Counted from the stretch's first letter, positions 19,364-28,909 are shown. The stretch: DNA of 64,000 nt from Shewanella sp. NFH-SH190041 (GCF_024363255.1 NZ_AP026070.1:1488001-1552000), one strand, 5' to 3'. Made by a program: numbers and translations. The notes: generated by a model from the letters alone, not told the origin.

Positions 19364-21217
19364 GTGTTAAATAAATACCCAATGTGGAAAAACATTATGG
19401 TGGTGTTGATCATCGCCGTAGGTTTTTTCTATGCATTGCCAAACCTCTTTGGTGAGGATCATGCAGTGCAGGTAGTGGGCACCCGCGGCGCCGCGGTGAC
19501 TACTGCAACTCAGGGCAAGATCAGTGAACTGTTGGCAAAAGATGGCATTACAGTCAAACGTTCTGAGCTGGAGAATGGTCAATTACTGGTGCGGGTAAAA
19601 AATGCCGATCAGCAATTGGCGGCCAAAGAAGCCATCGCTAAAGCGCTGGGTGACAAATATACCGTTGCCCTCAACCTAGCTCCAGCCACGCCTCGTTGGT
19701 TGGAAGATATGGGTGGTAGCCCAATGAAGCTGGGTCTGGATCTTCGCGGCGGTGTGCACTTCCTGATGGAAGTGGATATGGGCGAAGCTATCCGCAAAAT
19801 GGAAGAAGCTAAGATTGCTGATTTCCGTAGCCAATTGCGTGAAGAGCGTATCCGTTACGCCGGGATCCATCGTACTGCTCATGGTATTGAGATCCGTTTC
19901 CGTGATGCCGATACCATGGATAAAGCAGAGAGCTTCCTGACTTCCCGTAATGGTCATGAAATGGGGTTTTCTGAGCAGGATGCTGATGGTAAGTTCCTGC
20001 TGCAGGCAACCATGAGTGAAGCTTATCTCAAGCAGGTGAAAGAAGAAGCACTGCAACAGAACATCACCACTATCCGTAACCGGGTAAATGAGCTAGGTGT
20101 CGCTGAGCCTGTGGTACAGCGTCAGGGCTCTGATCGGATCATTGTTGAGCTGCCAGGGGTGCAGGATACTGCCCGAGCCAAGGAAATTCTCGGTGCGACC
20201 GCATCGATTGAATTCCATATGGTTGATGAGCGAGCTGATCTGCAAGCAGCAGCGAATGGCCGAGTACCGGCCGGCAGTGAATTGTATCAACGCCGTAGTG
20301 GCGGTCCTGTGGTCTTGAAAAAAGAAGTGATGCTGACCGGTGATCATATCACCAGTGCCCAGCCAACTTTTGATCAGTACAGCCGTCCTCAAGTTGCTAT
20401 TGGTCTGGATGCTAAAGGTGGGACTATTTTCTCCAATGTGACTAAAGACAATATCGGTAAGCCGATGGCGACTTTGTTCATTGAATATAAAGACACTGGT
20501 GAAAAGAATCCTGATGGCAGCATCAAGATGAAGAAAATCGAAGAAGTGATTTCAGTCGCAACCATTCAGGCTCGACTGGGACGTAACTTCGTGATTACCG
20601 GCCTGTCTCATCCTGAATCACAGAATTTAGCTCTACTATTACGTGCCGGTGCGCTGATTGCCCCCGTCTCCATTGTAGAAGAACGTACCATTGGTCCAAG
20701 TTTGGGTGCCCACAATATCGAATCCGGAATGCAGGCCATGATTTGGGGTATGGCAATTGTGCTGATTTTTATGGTGGTGTACTACCGTGCTTTCGGTTTG
20801 ATTGCTAATTTGGCATTGGTTGCTAACTTGGTGATGATTGTTGGCATCATGTCTATGATCCCAGGGGCGGTGCTCACCTTGCCGGGGATTGCAGGTATGG
20901 TATTGACGGTGGGGATGGCTGTGGATGGTAACGTGCTGATTTACGAGCGTATTCGTGAAGAGTTACGCGCGGGACGCAGCGTGCAACAGGCCATCAATGA
21001 AGGTTATAAGAATGCGTTTTCCACTATTATGGATGCCAACATTACCACCTTTATCACAGCATTGATCCTGTTTGCTGTGGGCACCGGGGCGATTAAAGGC
21101 TTTGCGGTGACCTTGATGATTGGTATTGCCACCTCCATGTTTACTGCCATTGTGGGAACACGTGCTATCGTGAACGCCATTTGGGGTGGTAAGCGCGTGA
21201 AGAAACTGTCTATCTAA
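19364..21217 (+). CDS. secD: Protein translocase subunit SecD
   Basis: A 617-residue subunit that uses the proton gradient to help pull proteins through SecYEG. It starts with GTG (residues [14 protein letters not shown] follow, closely resembling E. coli SecD MLNRYP), so GTG at 19364 is preferred over the ATG at 19382. There is one N-terminal membrane segment, a large periplasmic domain with [16 protein letters not shown], and five C-terminal membrane segments with [19 protein letters not shown]. Cotranscribed with yajC and secF. Confidence 0.97.
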   Translation: MLNKYPMWKNIMVVLIIAVGFFYALPNLFGEDHAVQVVGTRGAAVTTATQGKISELLAKDGITVKRSELENGQLLVRVKNADQQLAAKEAIAKALGDKYTVALNLAPATPRWLEDMGGSPMKLGLDLRGGVHFLMEVDMGEAIRKMEEAKIADFRSQLREERIRYAGIHRTAHGIEIRFRDADTMDKAESFLTSRNGHEMGFSEQDADGKFLLQATMSEAYLKQVKEEALQQNITTIRNRVNELGVAEPVVQRQGSDRIIVELPGVQDTARAKEILGATASIEFHMVDERADLQAAANGRVPAGSELYQRRSGGPVVLKKEVMLTGDHITSAQPTFDQYSRPQVAIGLDAKGGTIFSNVTKDNIGKPMATLFIEYKDTGEKNPDGSIKMKKIEEVISVATIQARLGRNFVITGLSHPESQNLALLLRAGALIAPVSIVEERTIGPSLGAHNIESGMQAMIWGMAIVLIFMVVYYRAFGLIANLALVANLVMIVGIMSMIPGAVLTLPGIAGMVLTVGMAVDGNVLIYERIREELRAGRSVQQAINEGYKNAFSTIMDANITTFITALILFAVGTGAIKGFAVTLMIGIATSMFTAIVGTRAIVNAIWGGKRVKKLSI

Positions 21218-21231
21218 GGGAGACGAATGAG

Positions 21232-22179
21232 ATGATGCAATTAACCGCATTTAAAAATACCATCGACTTCCTTAAACATGCTCGGGTAATCAGTATTATG
21301 TCTGCCGTGTTGGTGGTACTTTCGCTGGTTTGCCTTGGTGTGCGAGGGATTAATTGGGGCTTGGATTTTACCGGCGGTACTGTGGTGGAGTTGGCTTTTT
21401 CCAAGCCTGCTGATCTGCCTGCACTGCGGGCAGATCTGACCCAGGACAGTGTCAGTGGTGCTGTAGTACAGAACTTTGGTTCAACTCGCGATGTGTTGGT
21501 GCGTTTGCAGGCTAAGACTGGTATTAAGAGTGAGTTGCAGGTGGCTGATGTGATGGCCGCAGCACAGAAACTTGATCGGTCCGTGGTGCAAAAGCGAGTT
21601 GAGTTTGTCGGGCCTCAAGTTGGTAAGGAGCTGGCAGAGCAGGGCGGTTTAGCGGTATTAGTCGCACTAATCTGTATTTTGATTTACGTTTCTTTCCGTT
21701 TTGAATGGCGCTTAGCAGCAGGTGCTGTTGCTTCGTTGGCTCACGACGTGGTACTGACTTTAGGGGTGTTTTCCCTATTGCAATTGGAATTTGACCTCAC
21801 TGTGTTGGCTGGTGTGTTAACCGTAGTTGGTTACTCGCTGAACGATACCATTGTGGTATATGACCGTATCCGGGAAAACTTTCTGAAGATGCGTAAAGCG
21901 ACACCTTATGATGTGATTAACGCCTCTATTACTCAGACCATGAGCCGGACCATCATTACTACAGGTACAACGCTGATCACCGTTGTGGCGCTGTTCATGA
22001 AAGGCGGCACCATGATCCACGGTTTCGCAACAGCATTGTTGTTGGGGATTATGTTTGGTACTTATTCTTCTATCTATGTGGCCAGTTATTTGGCGATGAA
22101 GTTAGGGGTAAATCGTGAACATATGATGCCGGTTGAGATTGAAAAAGAAGGTGCTGATCAGCCTTCAATCATGCCTTAA
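21232..22179 (+). CDS. secF: Protein translocase subunit SecF
   Basis: A 315-residue partner of SecD with six predicted membrane segments. The D1-like GLDFTGGTVVEL motif lies after the first segment, and VVGYSLNDTIVVYDRIREN and TTGTTLITVVALF lie in the C-terminal half. The ribosome site AAGGGAGACGA precedes tandem ATG codons at 21232 and 21235, either of which may be used. A strong terminator follows. Confidence 0.96.
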   Translation: MMQLTAFKNTIDFLKHARVISIMSAVLVVLSLVCLGVRGINWGLDFTGGTVVELAFSKPADLPALRADLTQDSVSGAVVQNFGSTRDVLVRLQAKTGIKSELQVADVMAAAQKLDRSVVQKRVEFVGPQVGKELAEQGGLAVLVALICILIYVSFRFEWRLAAGAVASLAHDVVLTLGVFSLLQLEFDLTVLAGVLTVVGYSLNDTIVVYDRIRENFLKMRKATPYDVINASITQTMSRTIITTGTTLITVVALFMKGGTMIHGFATALLLGIMFGTYSSIYVASYLAMKLGVNREHMMPVEIEKEGADQPSIMP

Positions 22180-22207
22180 GCCTTGCATATCCCAAATGAG
22201 TTAATAA

Positions 22208-22231
22208 AACGCCCGCCATTGCGGGCGTTTT
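22208..22231 (+). terminator. Intrinsic terminator after secF
   Basis: Perfect arms AACGCCCGC and GCGGGCGTT, loop CATT, then TTT. It ends the tgt-yajC-secDF transcript. Confidence 0.92.
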
Positions 22232-22358
22232 TGTAGGTATTAAAGGTATTTTAGGGTAGAGTTATATATAAATTTTTTCTAATTTCGTGATGAACAAATA
22301 TTTACATATGTATGAATGCTGATACTATTGCACGTCTTTTGAACATGTTTAGAGTGTT

Positions 22359-24515
22359 ATGCGCGTATATTTGATTTTATTTCTTTTTTTGACAGGTTGT
22401 GGCGGTAGTGAATCAGAAACTTTCTTACCTTCTAGAGAAACTAAACAAACTATTCATGATGGTTCAGTTAGTAATAGGGAATTAGCTCCTATTGTACCAG
22501 TAGCACCTGAGTCTCAAATAAAAACAACAATTCATGATGATTCAGTTAGTAAAGGGGAATTAGCTCCTATTGTGCCAGCGGCGCCTGAAACTCAAACTAA
22601 AACTAAAACAACTATTCATAATGATTCAGTTAGCAACAGGGAATTAATTCCTACTGTGCCAGTGGCACCTGATACTCAAACTAATTCTGCGGGCGGTCAA
22701 GATTTACCAGCAGCCCAATTTCCTCCCTCTAATATTAAACAATCCGCAGCGTCACTTGAAATCGATGGAATTAATCTTTCTCCCGCTAATTACGCAGCTG
22801 GAGAAACGGTAAAAGTTTATGTCTCGGTCAAGCAATCAGTTACTCTTGAACGTCAGAATTTTTGTCAGTGGATAATTGATGGACAGGTGGTTTCTGATCA
22901 ATGTAGTTATACCCTGAAACCTGGTGAAGAGCTTAAACCAATTACGATTATGGCTCGGGTTGAAGATGGTAAACTATATTCTAATACTGTGAGTAATACG
23001 TTTATTAAACGTTTTCCGATAAATCATATATCTAATAATATTGGGATGTTAACGCTATTTAGTGATGGCACTATTGAGGAGTATTACTGGAGCAAGGTTA
23101 AAGAAAAGACTAAAAATGTTTCTTATTTAAGGGCGTTTAAATCAGAATGGAACCATAATATTCGTAATATTTATACAAATGACTATGGTTTTGCTGTAAT
23201 TGATAGTGCAGGACATTTTTATTCGTGGGGAGAAACTAGAGCTGCAGGAAATCAATATATTTTTGACGCATTGCAAAATGCTGATATAGCAATGGTTGCA
23301 AATAGTAAAACTGCTTTTGCTAGTTTAGACAAAAATGGTGATGTATATATTAGCGGAAAATTTGGTCATCTAGATAATAGCAAACTTCAAACAGCAGATA
23401 AGTATAATGCAGTTTATGGTAGCAAAAATGGATTTTTATTAGAAACTATTGATAATAAAGTCTGTGTAATTGATAAAAATACTCAAAAAAATAAGGTTAA
23501 TAATTGTAAGTTAATATCTGGAGTAGTAAAACAATTTTCATCAATAGGAAATGAAGACGATTTTGCAATATTAACTGATCTTGGTAATGTTTATGTTTGG
23601 GGTCAGCAGTCTCTAGCGCAATGGAATAAACTGGATAAACAGCAATTAGAGAATATACAGCAATTAGTGTCAACTACTGGGACATTTGCAGCCTTAACTG
23701 ATACAGGGAAAGTGATATTATGGGGGGCATTAGATAAATTTAAGTATAATTATCAGTTTATCAAAGATGATGCTCAGATTATGACTTGGCATGAAATTGA
23801 TATTAATCGTTATAAATTTAAGGCTTTATTTGCTACTGATGGGGCTTTTGCTGGATTAACGCATGACGGACAAGTATGGACTTGGGGCAGTGTGTTTTCC
23901 GGAGGAAATATTTACTCAGAAAACATAAATCACCAAAAACTATTACAGAATGATGGGATAAATAATTTTGACCCTATCGTTGACTTGTTAGCTAGTAGCC
24001 ATAATTTTACTGCTATTACTAGTACTGGTCATCGAATCGTATGGCGAGGAATATGGGATATTAATGGTGAAACTCGGGATGGTATTGATATCAAATTTTT
24101 GGTGACTGATAAAGATATTGAAAATGGTAGACATTTGCTTGAAGGTTGGTTTGATTATGGTAGTGGTAAAACAATTCCAGCATCTAACCATTTATTAAAG
24201 GCGAATGAGAATGCTTTTGTCAGTTTTTCAAAAAATAAATGCTGGGTAAAAACAAGAACGGTTAGAAATCGTGAAGTAGACTGCTTTAAGATTTATTCTT
24301 GGGGATTTATGCAAACTGGTGCAGGTATTGATAGTGATGATTTATCACCTTCATCAATATTAGGTAAGGTTCAGTATATTTATGCAGATAAAATGGGTTT
24401 CACTATACATACAGATCGGGGCGATGTTTACACGTGGTCAGGTCATAATGAGGCAATGACTCCCGCTATAGAAAAATTATATCCTGCAAAAAGTGCAGTG
24501 ACTATCTCAGAATAG
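22359..24515 (+). CDS. RCC1-like repeat lipoprotein
   Basis: A 718-residue protein with a short lipoprotein signal (MRVYLILFLFLTGC, acylated Cys14). Residues about 31-110 hold three tandem 26-28 residue units with a core like TIHDDSVSNRELAP and a PVAPETQ tail. After an Ig-like or linker region (about 130-215), the rest contains repeated units ending in patterns such as GHFYSWG, GNVYVWG, GKVILWG, GQVWTWG and GDVYTWSG, the hallmark of RCC1-type seven-bladed propellers. It is probably a membrane-anchored interaction domain; partner and role are unknown. The gene is strongly A+T-rich compared with secF and has no operon partners, suggesting acquisition or fast divergence. The start ATG is preceded by a weak ribosome site. 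Confidence 0.75.
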   Translation: MRVYLILFLFLTGCGGSESETFLPSRETKQTIHDGSVSNRELAPIVPVAPESQIKTTIHDDSVSKGELAPIVPAAPETQTKTKTTIHNDSVSNRELIPTVPVAPDTQTNSAGGQDLPAAQFPPSNIKQSAASLEIDGINLSPANYAAGETVKVYVSVKQSVTLERQNFCQWIIDGQVVSDQCSYTLKPGEELKPITIMARVEDGKLYSNTVSNTFIKRFPINHISNNIGMLTLFSDGTIEEYYWSKVKEKTKNVSYLRAFKSEWNHNIRNIYTNDYGFAVIDSAGHFYSWGETRAAGNQYIFDALQNADIAMVANSKTAFASLDKNGDVYISGKFGHLDNSKLQTADKYNAVYGSKNGFLLETIDNKVCVIDKNTQKNKVNNCKLISGVVKQFSSIGNEDDFAILTDLGNVYVWGQQSLAQWNKLDKQQLENIQQLVSTTGTFAALTDTGKVILWGALDKFKYNYQFIKDDAQIMTWHEIDINRYKFKALFATDGAFAGLTHDGQVWTWGSVFSGGNIYSENINHQKLLQNDGINNFDPIVDLLASSHNFTAITSTGHRIVWRGIWDINGETRDGIDIKFLVTDKDIENGRHLLEGWFDYGSGKTIPASNHLLKANENAFVSFSKNKCWVKTRTVRNREVDCFKIYSWGFMQTGAGIDSDDLSPSSILGKVQYIYADKMGFTIHTDRGDVYTWSGHNEAMTPAIEKLYPAKSAVTISE
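22449..22690 (+). repeat. Three tandem ~78-84-bp coding repeats
   Basis: Units start near 22449, 22527 and 22611 (spacing 78 and 84), each opening with AC(T/A)ATTCATGAT or a close variant. They encode the N-terminal stalk repeats of the lipoprotein; the second unit has two extra codons. Confidence 0.9.
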
Positions 24516-24642
24516 AATTATTTGAATTTCAGGATATTGAGTATTTTTACTATTTAATTGTTATTTATTTGTTTTGGTTCTTGACTCTGCAGCCGGTTTA
24601 CGGATGATGAAGCCTGTTGTAGTCGTAGCAGTCAGGAATACC

Positions 24643-24963
24643 ATGGAAGCACGTAAATGTTTAGTCGCCGGTGGCAATCTGTTGCAGGCACATACCTGGA
24701 AAGGCTTATTGGAGGCCGGGGGAATTGTGGTAGAACTCAGAGGTGAAGCGCTAATGGGCGGTGTCGGAGAGTTACCGGTAGATTTGCAGACCGTTGAGCT
24801 TTGGGTTGATGAGCAGCAATTGGATGCGGCCAGACAGCAGTTAGCGCAATTGGAAGCGCAACAACCGCAATGGCAATGTGTGCAGTGTCAGGAGTTTAAT
24901 GAAGCGAGTTTTGAGCTTTGTTGGCAGTGCAGTGCTGAACGCTGTGAACAGCATAATGAATAA
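24643..24963 (+). CDS. DUF2007 protein with RanBP2-type zinc finger
   Basis: I choose the ATG at 24643 (106 residues) because it has AGGAATACC just upstream and DUF2007 similarity begins there: ARKCLVAGGNLLQAHTWK, LLEAGGIVVELRGEALMGG and VGELP. The family is described only as putative signal-transducing, with a ferredoxin-like fold. The C-terminus (about residues 76-98) has WQCVQCQEFN...CWQC, exactly matching the RanBP2 zinc-finger spacing W-x-C-x2-C-x3-N-x6-C-x2-C. The function is unknown. It precedes a rhodanese gene by 100 bases in the same direction. Confidence 0.75.
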   Translation: MEARKCLVAGGNLLQAHTWKGLLEAGGIVVELRGEALMGGVGELPVDLQTVELWVDEQQLDAARQQLAQLEAQQPQWQCVQCQEFNEASFELCWQCSAERCEQHNE

Positions 24964-25063
24964 AGAAACAACCATCACAACGGTGACGATTACGCTCAGG
25001 ATTGCCCGGTTAGGGCGTCACGATTACACTGGTGCTCCAATACATTAGATTAAGGAGCCGGAT

Positions 25064-25423
25064 GTGCAACATCATCCTGGATTTCTGGCGTTGGTTGAAT
25101 CCTTCCGCCCGCAGGTGACTGAGTTAACAATTGAAGATTATCAGGACGATAATAGCTGGCAATTGGTGGACGTAAGGGAAGACCGAGAATGGTTACATAA
25201 CCATTTGCCTGAGGCTGTCCATCTGGGGCGGGGCATTATTGAACGGGATATTGAGGCCCGCTTCCCGGATAAAAATACACCTCTACTGCTTTATTGTGGG
25301 GGTGGGTATCGTAGTGTGATGTCAGCTCATCATCTGCAGTTGATGGGGTATACCCGGGTTGCATCTCTGGTTGGTGGCTATAAAGCTTGGGTGCAACGGT
25401 TGTTGCCATTAGTTACGGATTAA
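25064..25423 (+). CDS. Single-domain cytoplasmic rhodanese-like protein
   Basis: A 119-residue protein. The GTG start is supported by TAAGGAGCCGGAT directly upstream. The rhodanese fold shows WQLVDVREDREWLHNHLPEA and the active-site loop YCGGGYRS with the persulfide Cys and the closing Arg, then SLVGGYKAW. Such proteins transfer sulfane sulfur; substrate is unknown. There is no signal peptide. It may be cotranscribed with the DUF2007 gene. Confidence 0.88.
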   Translation: MQHHPGFLALVESFRPQVTELTIEDYQDDNSWQLVDVREDREWLHNHLPEAVHLGRGIIERDIEARFPDKNTPLLLYCGGGYRSVMSAHHLQLMGYTRVASLVGGYKAWVQRLLPLVTD

Positions 25424-25576
25424 CCATTGGCTAGGGTGAGTTTCGGCGTTAGATCTAACGTTTCGTTTGATCGATTTGAGATGAGATCAAGGCTGCTTAT
25501 CCGTACTGGCATCCTCCCTTATTAAAGATAAACTCATCCCTATGTGAATATTGGGGTGATAAATAGCAGAGGGATT

Positions 25577-26587
25577 ATGCGTTATTTACCACTATTTGTT
25601 GATAGTTCAACCTTACAGGTGCTGGTTGTCGGTGGTGGTAATGTCGCTGCCCGTAAGTTGGCGATGTTGAGTAAAACTAAGGCGCAATTGACTGTTATTG
25701 CGCCTTTTTTAGTGCCTGAACTTGAGCGGTTAAAGCAGCGGCAAGGCTTTGTTTGGCATCAGCGGATGGCTGATGTGGCTGATATTGCTACGTGCTGGGA
25801 TCTTATTTACTTAGCCACCGATGATGACGTTATACAGCAGACCTTAGCTCAAGAAGCGATGGCACGGGGAATATGGGTTAATGCGGTTGATAGGCCAGAA
25901 TTATGCCGCTTTATCACGCCAGCCGTACTTGAACGGGGTCGGTTCCAGTTGGCGATTACGACTGCCGGCTGCGCGCCGGTGCTCTCAGGGCAACTTCGAA
26001 GCCAATTAGAGGTACTACTTCCTCATTCTCTGACGCCATTATTGGATTTTGTTGCGGATAAACGCAGTGATATCCAGCAGCAATTTCCAGACCCGCGTCA
26101 GCGGCGGTTGTTTTGGCAGTATTTTTTCCAACTTAATGGCAGTCGGTTTGATGATGTAACTGCGGCCTATTTTCAACAATCCCTGAATTTTCAGCGTTGT
26201 CAGACTTCAGACAATACTTGTCCGCTTATTAACCCGAGCACACCATATCAGTTACCTGTGGAGCCCAAAACACAGATAAAACAGCAGGTGGATCTCGCTG
26301 GGCAGGTGTTTTTGTTGGATTGTACTATTGATTATCAGCTGTTACCGCTGGGGTTAATCAGCCAATGGCAGCATTTAGATACCGTTTGCTGTGATGGTGT
26401 GTTACCCGCTGCGCTTGATGATTTGTTACGACGCGATGCTGACCGTCAGCCGTTACCGGATATCGCTGCACTGCAGAGCGCAGTAGAAAATGGGCGGTAT
26501 TATTTGCTGTATGCTGACAAAGATAAACTTTTGCAATACCAGCACCATTTGCCTGATGCCCGGTTTATTTTACCCGGTAGTTACTGA
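25577..26587 (+). CDS. Precorrin-2 dehydrogenase-like protein, CysG-derived with eroded C-terminal domain
   Basis: The ATG at 25577 follows CAGAGGGATT, giving 336 residues; a GTG at 25544 is less likely. Residues about 1-205 resemble the CysG N-terminus (siroheme synthase, NAD-dependent precorrin-2 dehydrogenase/ferrochelatase): MRYLPLFVD, VLVVGGGNVAARKLAML, YLATDDD, VNAVDRPELCRFITPAVLERG. The following approximately 120 residues can be aligned by eye with the start of the uroporphyrinogen methyltransferase domain of CysG: GQVFLLDCTID corresponds to GEVYLVGAGPGD, and LDDLLRRDADRQ to the LVRRDAER region. The SAM-binding GAGPGD loop is lost and the domain stops early. I infer retained dehydrogenase and chelatase function with a vestigial tail. 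Confidence 0.75.
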   Translation: MRYLPLFVDSSTLQVLVVGGGNVAARKLAMLSKTKAQLTVIAPFLVPELERLKQRQGFVWHQRMADVADIATCWDLIYLATDDDVIQQTLAQEAMARGIWVNAVDRPELCRFITPAVLERGRFQLAITTAGCAPVLSGQLRSQLEVLLPHSLTPLLDFVADKRSDIQQQFPDPRQRRLFWQYFFQLNGSRFDDVTAAYFQQSLNFQRCQTSDNTCPLINPSTPYQLPVEPKTQIKQQVDLAGQVFLLDCTIDYQLLPLGLISQWQHLDTVCCDGVLPAALDDLLRRDADRQPLPDIAALQSAVENGRYYLLYADKDKLLQYQHHLPDARFILPGSY

Positions 26588-26658
26588 GGCGACACTTGTC
26601 AGAGGCGTGACAGAATAGACTAAACTGTAACCATTATTCGGTTGTCAGGACAGGGATT

Positions 26659-27630
26659 ATGGCCAAAGGCAAGCACCCGGAAGGTGGCGCATCACTTAAA
26701 TGCATTGAATTACCGCCATTTTCGATGCCAGGAGAGTTGGAGCTATTACGTCAGGCAAAAGCTAATTTTGAGCTTTTTTTGGCGACAACGCCGGATTTTG
26801 TTTACTTCAAAGACAGATTACATCGTTTTACCTATGCCAGTAATGCCTTTGCGCAACTCACCGGATTTGACAATTGGCATCAATTGATCGGGAAAACAGA
26901 TTTTGACATTTTCGCTGAAGATCATGCCAAGTTGTATTTTGATTCAGAACGGGAAGTGATCCAGCAGGGAAAAACGTTAACTGAGTTGGAAGAGCCTTAC
27001 TATGACACAGAGCAGCAATTATGCTGGGTCTCCTCCAGTAAACGCCCGTTACGAGATGAGGATGGTGAGGTCATTGGACTGTTCGGTATTAGCCGAGATA
27101 TTACCCGAGTCAAAAAGCTGGAAGCTGAAATCAAATACCGAGATTTACATGATAGATTAACGGATCTGCCTAATCGTTATTTTTATGAACAACATGCTGC
27201 GGCATTTATTAAGCAGTATGATGATGCAGAGCGGATCCCGGCGGTAATGTGTATTAATCTGGATAATTTTCGTGAGCTTAATGATGAGCATGGCACCGAT
27301 GTTGGTAATGCTGTGTTGAAAATTTTGGCTCGACGATTGCGGGCTACGCTACGTAATCGTGATCTGTTGTGTCGTTTTGATAGTGATGAATTTGTTGCAC
27401 TGGTCAGTCCGTTTCGCAAACGGGTAGGGTTGGATTTGATTGCGCAGCGGTTTCTATTGGCTTGCAGTAAGCCTGTGGTATTTCGACACCATATTGTTCG
27501 GGTGACTTGTAGTGTTGGTATCGCGTTATGCCATCGCGATGCCTTAACAGCTGAAGGGTTACTCTCAAGTGCAAGTACCGCATTAACTCAGGCAAAACAG
27601 CAGGGCAAAAATAGCTATGTTGGCGACTGA
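26659..27630 (+). CDS. PAS domain protein with degenerate GGDEF domain
   Basis: A 323-residue soluble protein with a clear ribosome site (CAGGACAGGGATT). Residues about 35-155 form a PAS domain (TPDFVYFKDRLHRFTYASNAF, ending GLFGISRDITRVKKLE). The rest is a GGDEF-type domain (HDRLTDLPNRYFYE, INLDNFRELNDEHG). The active-site signature reads DSDEF in RFDSDEFVAL, lacking both glycines, so diguanylate cyclase activity is doubtful. The inhibitory-site motif RxxD is intact as RNRD, five residues upstream. It may be a c-di-GMP-binding receptor rather than a synthase. Confidence 0.85.
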   Translation: MAKGKHPEGGASLKCIELPPFSMPGELELLRQAKANFELFLATTPDFVYFKDRLHRFTYASNAFAQLTGFDNWHQLIGKTDFDIFAEDHAKLYFDSEREVIQQGKTLTELEEPYYDTEQQLCWVSSSKRPLRDEDGEVIGLFGISRDITRVKKLEAEIKYRDLHDRLTDLPNRYFYEQHAAAFIKQYDDAERIPAVMCINLDNFRELNDEHGTDVGNAVLKILARRLRATLRNRDLLCRFDSDEFVALVSPFRKRVGLDLIAQRFLLACSKPVVFRHHIVRVTCSVGIALCHRDALTAEGLLSSASTALTQAKQQGKNSYVGD

Positions 27631-27722
27631 ATTGTTAATTCGTGCGTCCTGCCGGTAAAGCGCTTGACTCATATTGCAACCTTAGTCAGACTCGGCGCTT
27701 TATTTAATGGGATATCTGATTT

Positions 27723-28262
27723 ATGGCGCTTAAGGCCACTGTTTTTAAAGCAAACCTGCAAATTGCAGACATGGATAGGCACTATTATCAGGATCACAGT
27801 CTGACTTTAGCGCAGCATCCTTCAGAAACGGATGAGCGCATGATGGTGCGGTTACTCGCTTTTGCGCTTAATGCCTGTGATGGCTTGGCGTTTTCCCGTG
27901 GCTTATGTGTTGATGATGAAGCTGAGCTATGGCAAAAAGATTTGTCAGGTGATATCCAGTTATGGATTGAATTTGGTGAGCCGGATGAGAAGTGGCTTCG
28001 TAAAGCTGCTGGGCGGGCAAAATCAGTGGTACTTTATGCTTATGGTGGCCGTAGCGTACCCGTATGGTGGCAAAAGAGCCAAGCAGCGTTTAACCGTTAT
28101 CAGAATTTAGCGGTTTGGGAGATCCCGGCGGAGCAGGTGATGGCAATGGGACAAATGGTTAGCCGTACCATGCAGCTTAACTACAGTATCAGTGATGGTG
28201 AAGTGTATATTTCAAACGGGGACGATTCTGTTTTAGTTACCCCAATAAAACTAAAAGGTTAA
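27723..28262 (+). CDS. yaeQ: YaeQ family protein
   Basis: A 179-residue protein (E. coli YaeQ 181). Typical blocks are MALKATVFKANLQIADMDRH, HPSETDERMMVRLLAFAL, LWIEFGEPDEKWLRKA and KSVVLYAYGG. The fold is PD-(D/E)XK nuclease-like, with the acidic E/GEP residues in place, but no biological role is established beyond a reported multicopy effect on RfaH-dependent phenotypes. It has its own terminator. Confidence 0.92.
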   Translation: MALKATVFKANLQIADMDRHYYQDHSLTLAQHPSETDERMMVRLLAFALNACDGLAFSRGLCVDDEAELWQKDLSGDIQLWIEFGEPDEKWLRKAAGRAKSVVLYAYGGRSVPVWWQKSQAAFNRYQNLAVWEIPAEQVMAMGQMVSRTMQLNYSISDGEVYISNGDDSVLVTPIKLKG

Positions 28263-28292
28263 GTGAGTTATTCAGGCTCTGTTACTTATCTT

Positions 28293-28317
28293 AAAGGCGC
28301 CATTGGGCGCCTTTTTT
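28293..28317. terminator. Intrinsic terminator between yaeQ and rhodanese
   Basis: AAAGGCGCC, loop ATTG, GGCGCCTTTTTT. It separates two convergent genes and is best oriented for yaeQ. Confidence 0.9.
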
Positions 28318-28332
28318 GTATTATGCTGGATA

Positions 28333-28710
28333 TTAATGACTCTGTTGCCAGTGTATTAATGGCTTATAGCCGCCAGCATTATAGGTTTGGGTATATCCTG
28401 CTTTAATTAAGCTTTGCTGGGCCATTCCACTGCGCTGTCCGCTGCGGCAATAAAGCACTACCGGTCGATCTTTACTGATCATACCTTGCTTAAAGGCTTG
28501 AATAATATACTGATAGGGGATGTTTACCGCATCAGGTAAGTGGCCGGAAGCAAATTCAGCTGGGGTTCTGACATCAATCACTAGGTCACCACGATGGATT
28601 TTTTGCCAAGCAGTGGCGGGATCTTGACCACTGGCCCAAGCTGATTGGCACAAGGTCAATAGTAGGGTAAGTAGTGATAAAGGTAACAATGAAAACCTGG
28701 AAATAGACAT
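28333..28710 (-). CDS. Periplasmic rhodanese (PspE-like)
   Basis: A 125-residue protein with a signal peptide (LLPLSLLTLLLTLCQSAWA, cleavage after about residue 26) and a single rhodanese domain with DVRTPAEFASGHLPDAVNIP and active-site YCRSGQRSG. PspE/GlpE-like proteins transfer sulfane sulfur; the export signal points to the periplasm. It has its own AAGGATTGTC ribosome site and is probably monocistronic. Confidence 0.9.
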   Translation of the reverse strand: MSISRFSLLPLSLLTLLLTLCQSAWASGQDPATAWQKIHRGDLVIDVRTPAEFASGHLPDAVNIPYQYIIQAFKQGMISKDRPVVLYCRSGQRSGMAQQSLIKAGYTQTYNAGGYKPLIHWQQSH

Positions 28711-28867
28711 ACGGACAATCCTTGAGCTGTCTTGATCTGCGGCGGGATTTTATCTATTCCGTTGGAAGGCGACTAGCTTCTATGGCTTAGTTTGTGTTGC
28801 TAGTTACAAAAATAGCTAAATTTGCTAAGAGTGTTTTTATAGCGGGTGGTGTTCGAAAAATAGTTGA

Positions 28868-28899
28868 CTAAAAAGCCGCAACTTAATGCGGCTTTTTAG
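28868..28899. terminator. Intrinsic terminator of fadL
   Basis: Thirteen-base perfect stem CTAAAAAGCCGCA with TGCGGCTTTTTAG, loop ACTTAA. Read on the reverse strand it ends the fadL transcript 11 bases after its stop. Confidence 0.88.
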
Positions 28900-28909
28900 C
28901 TGAAATCAT

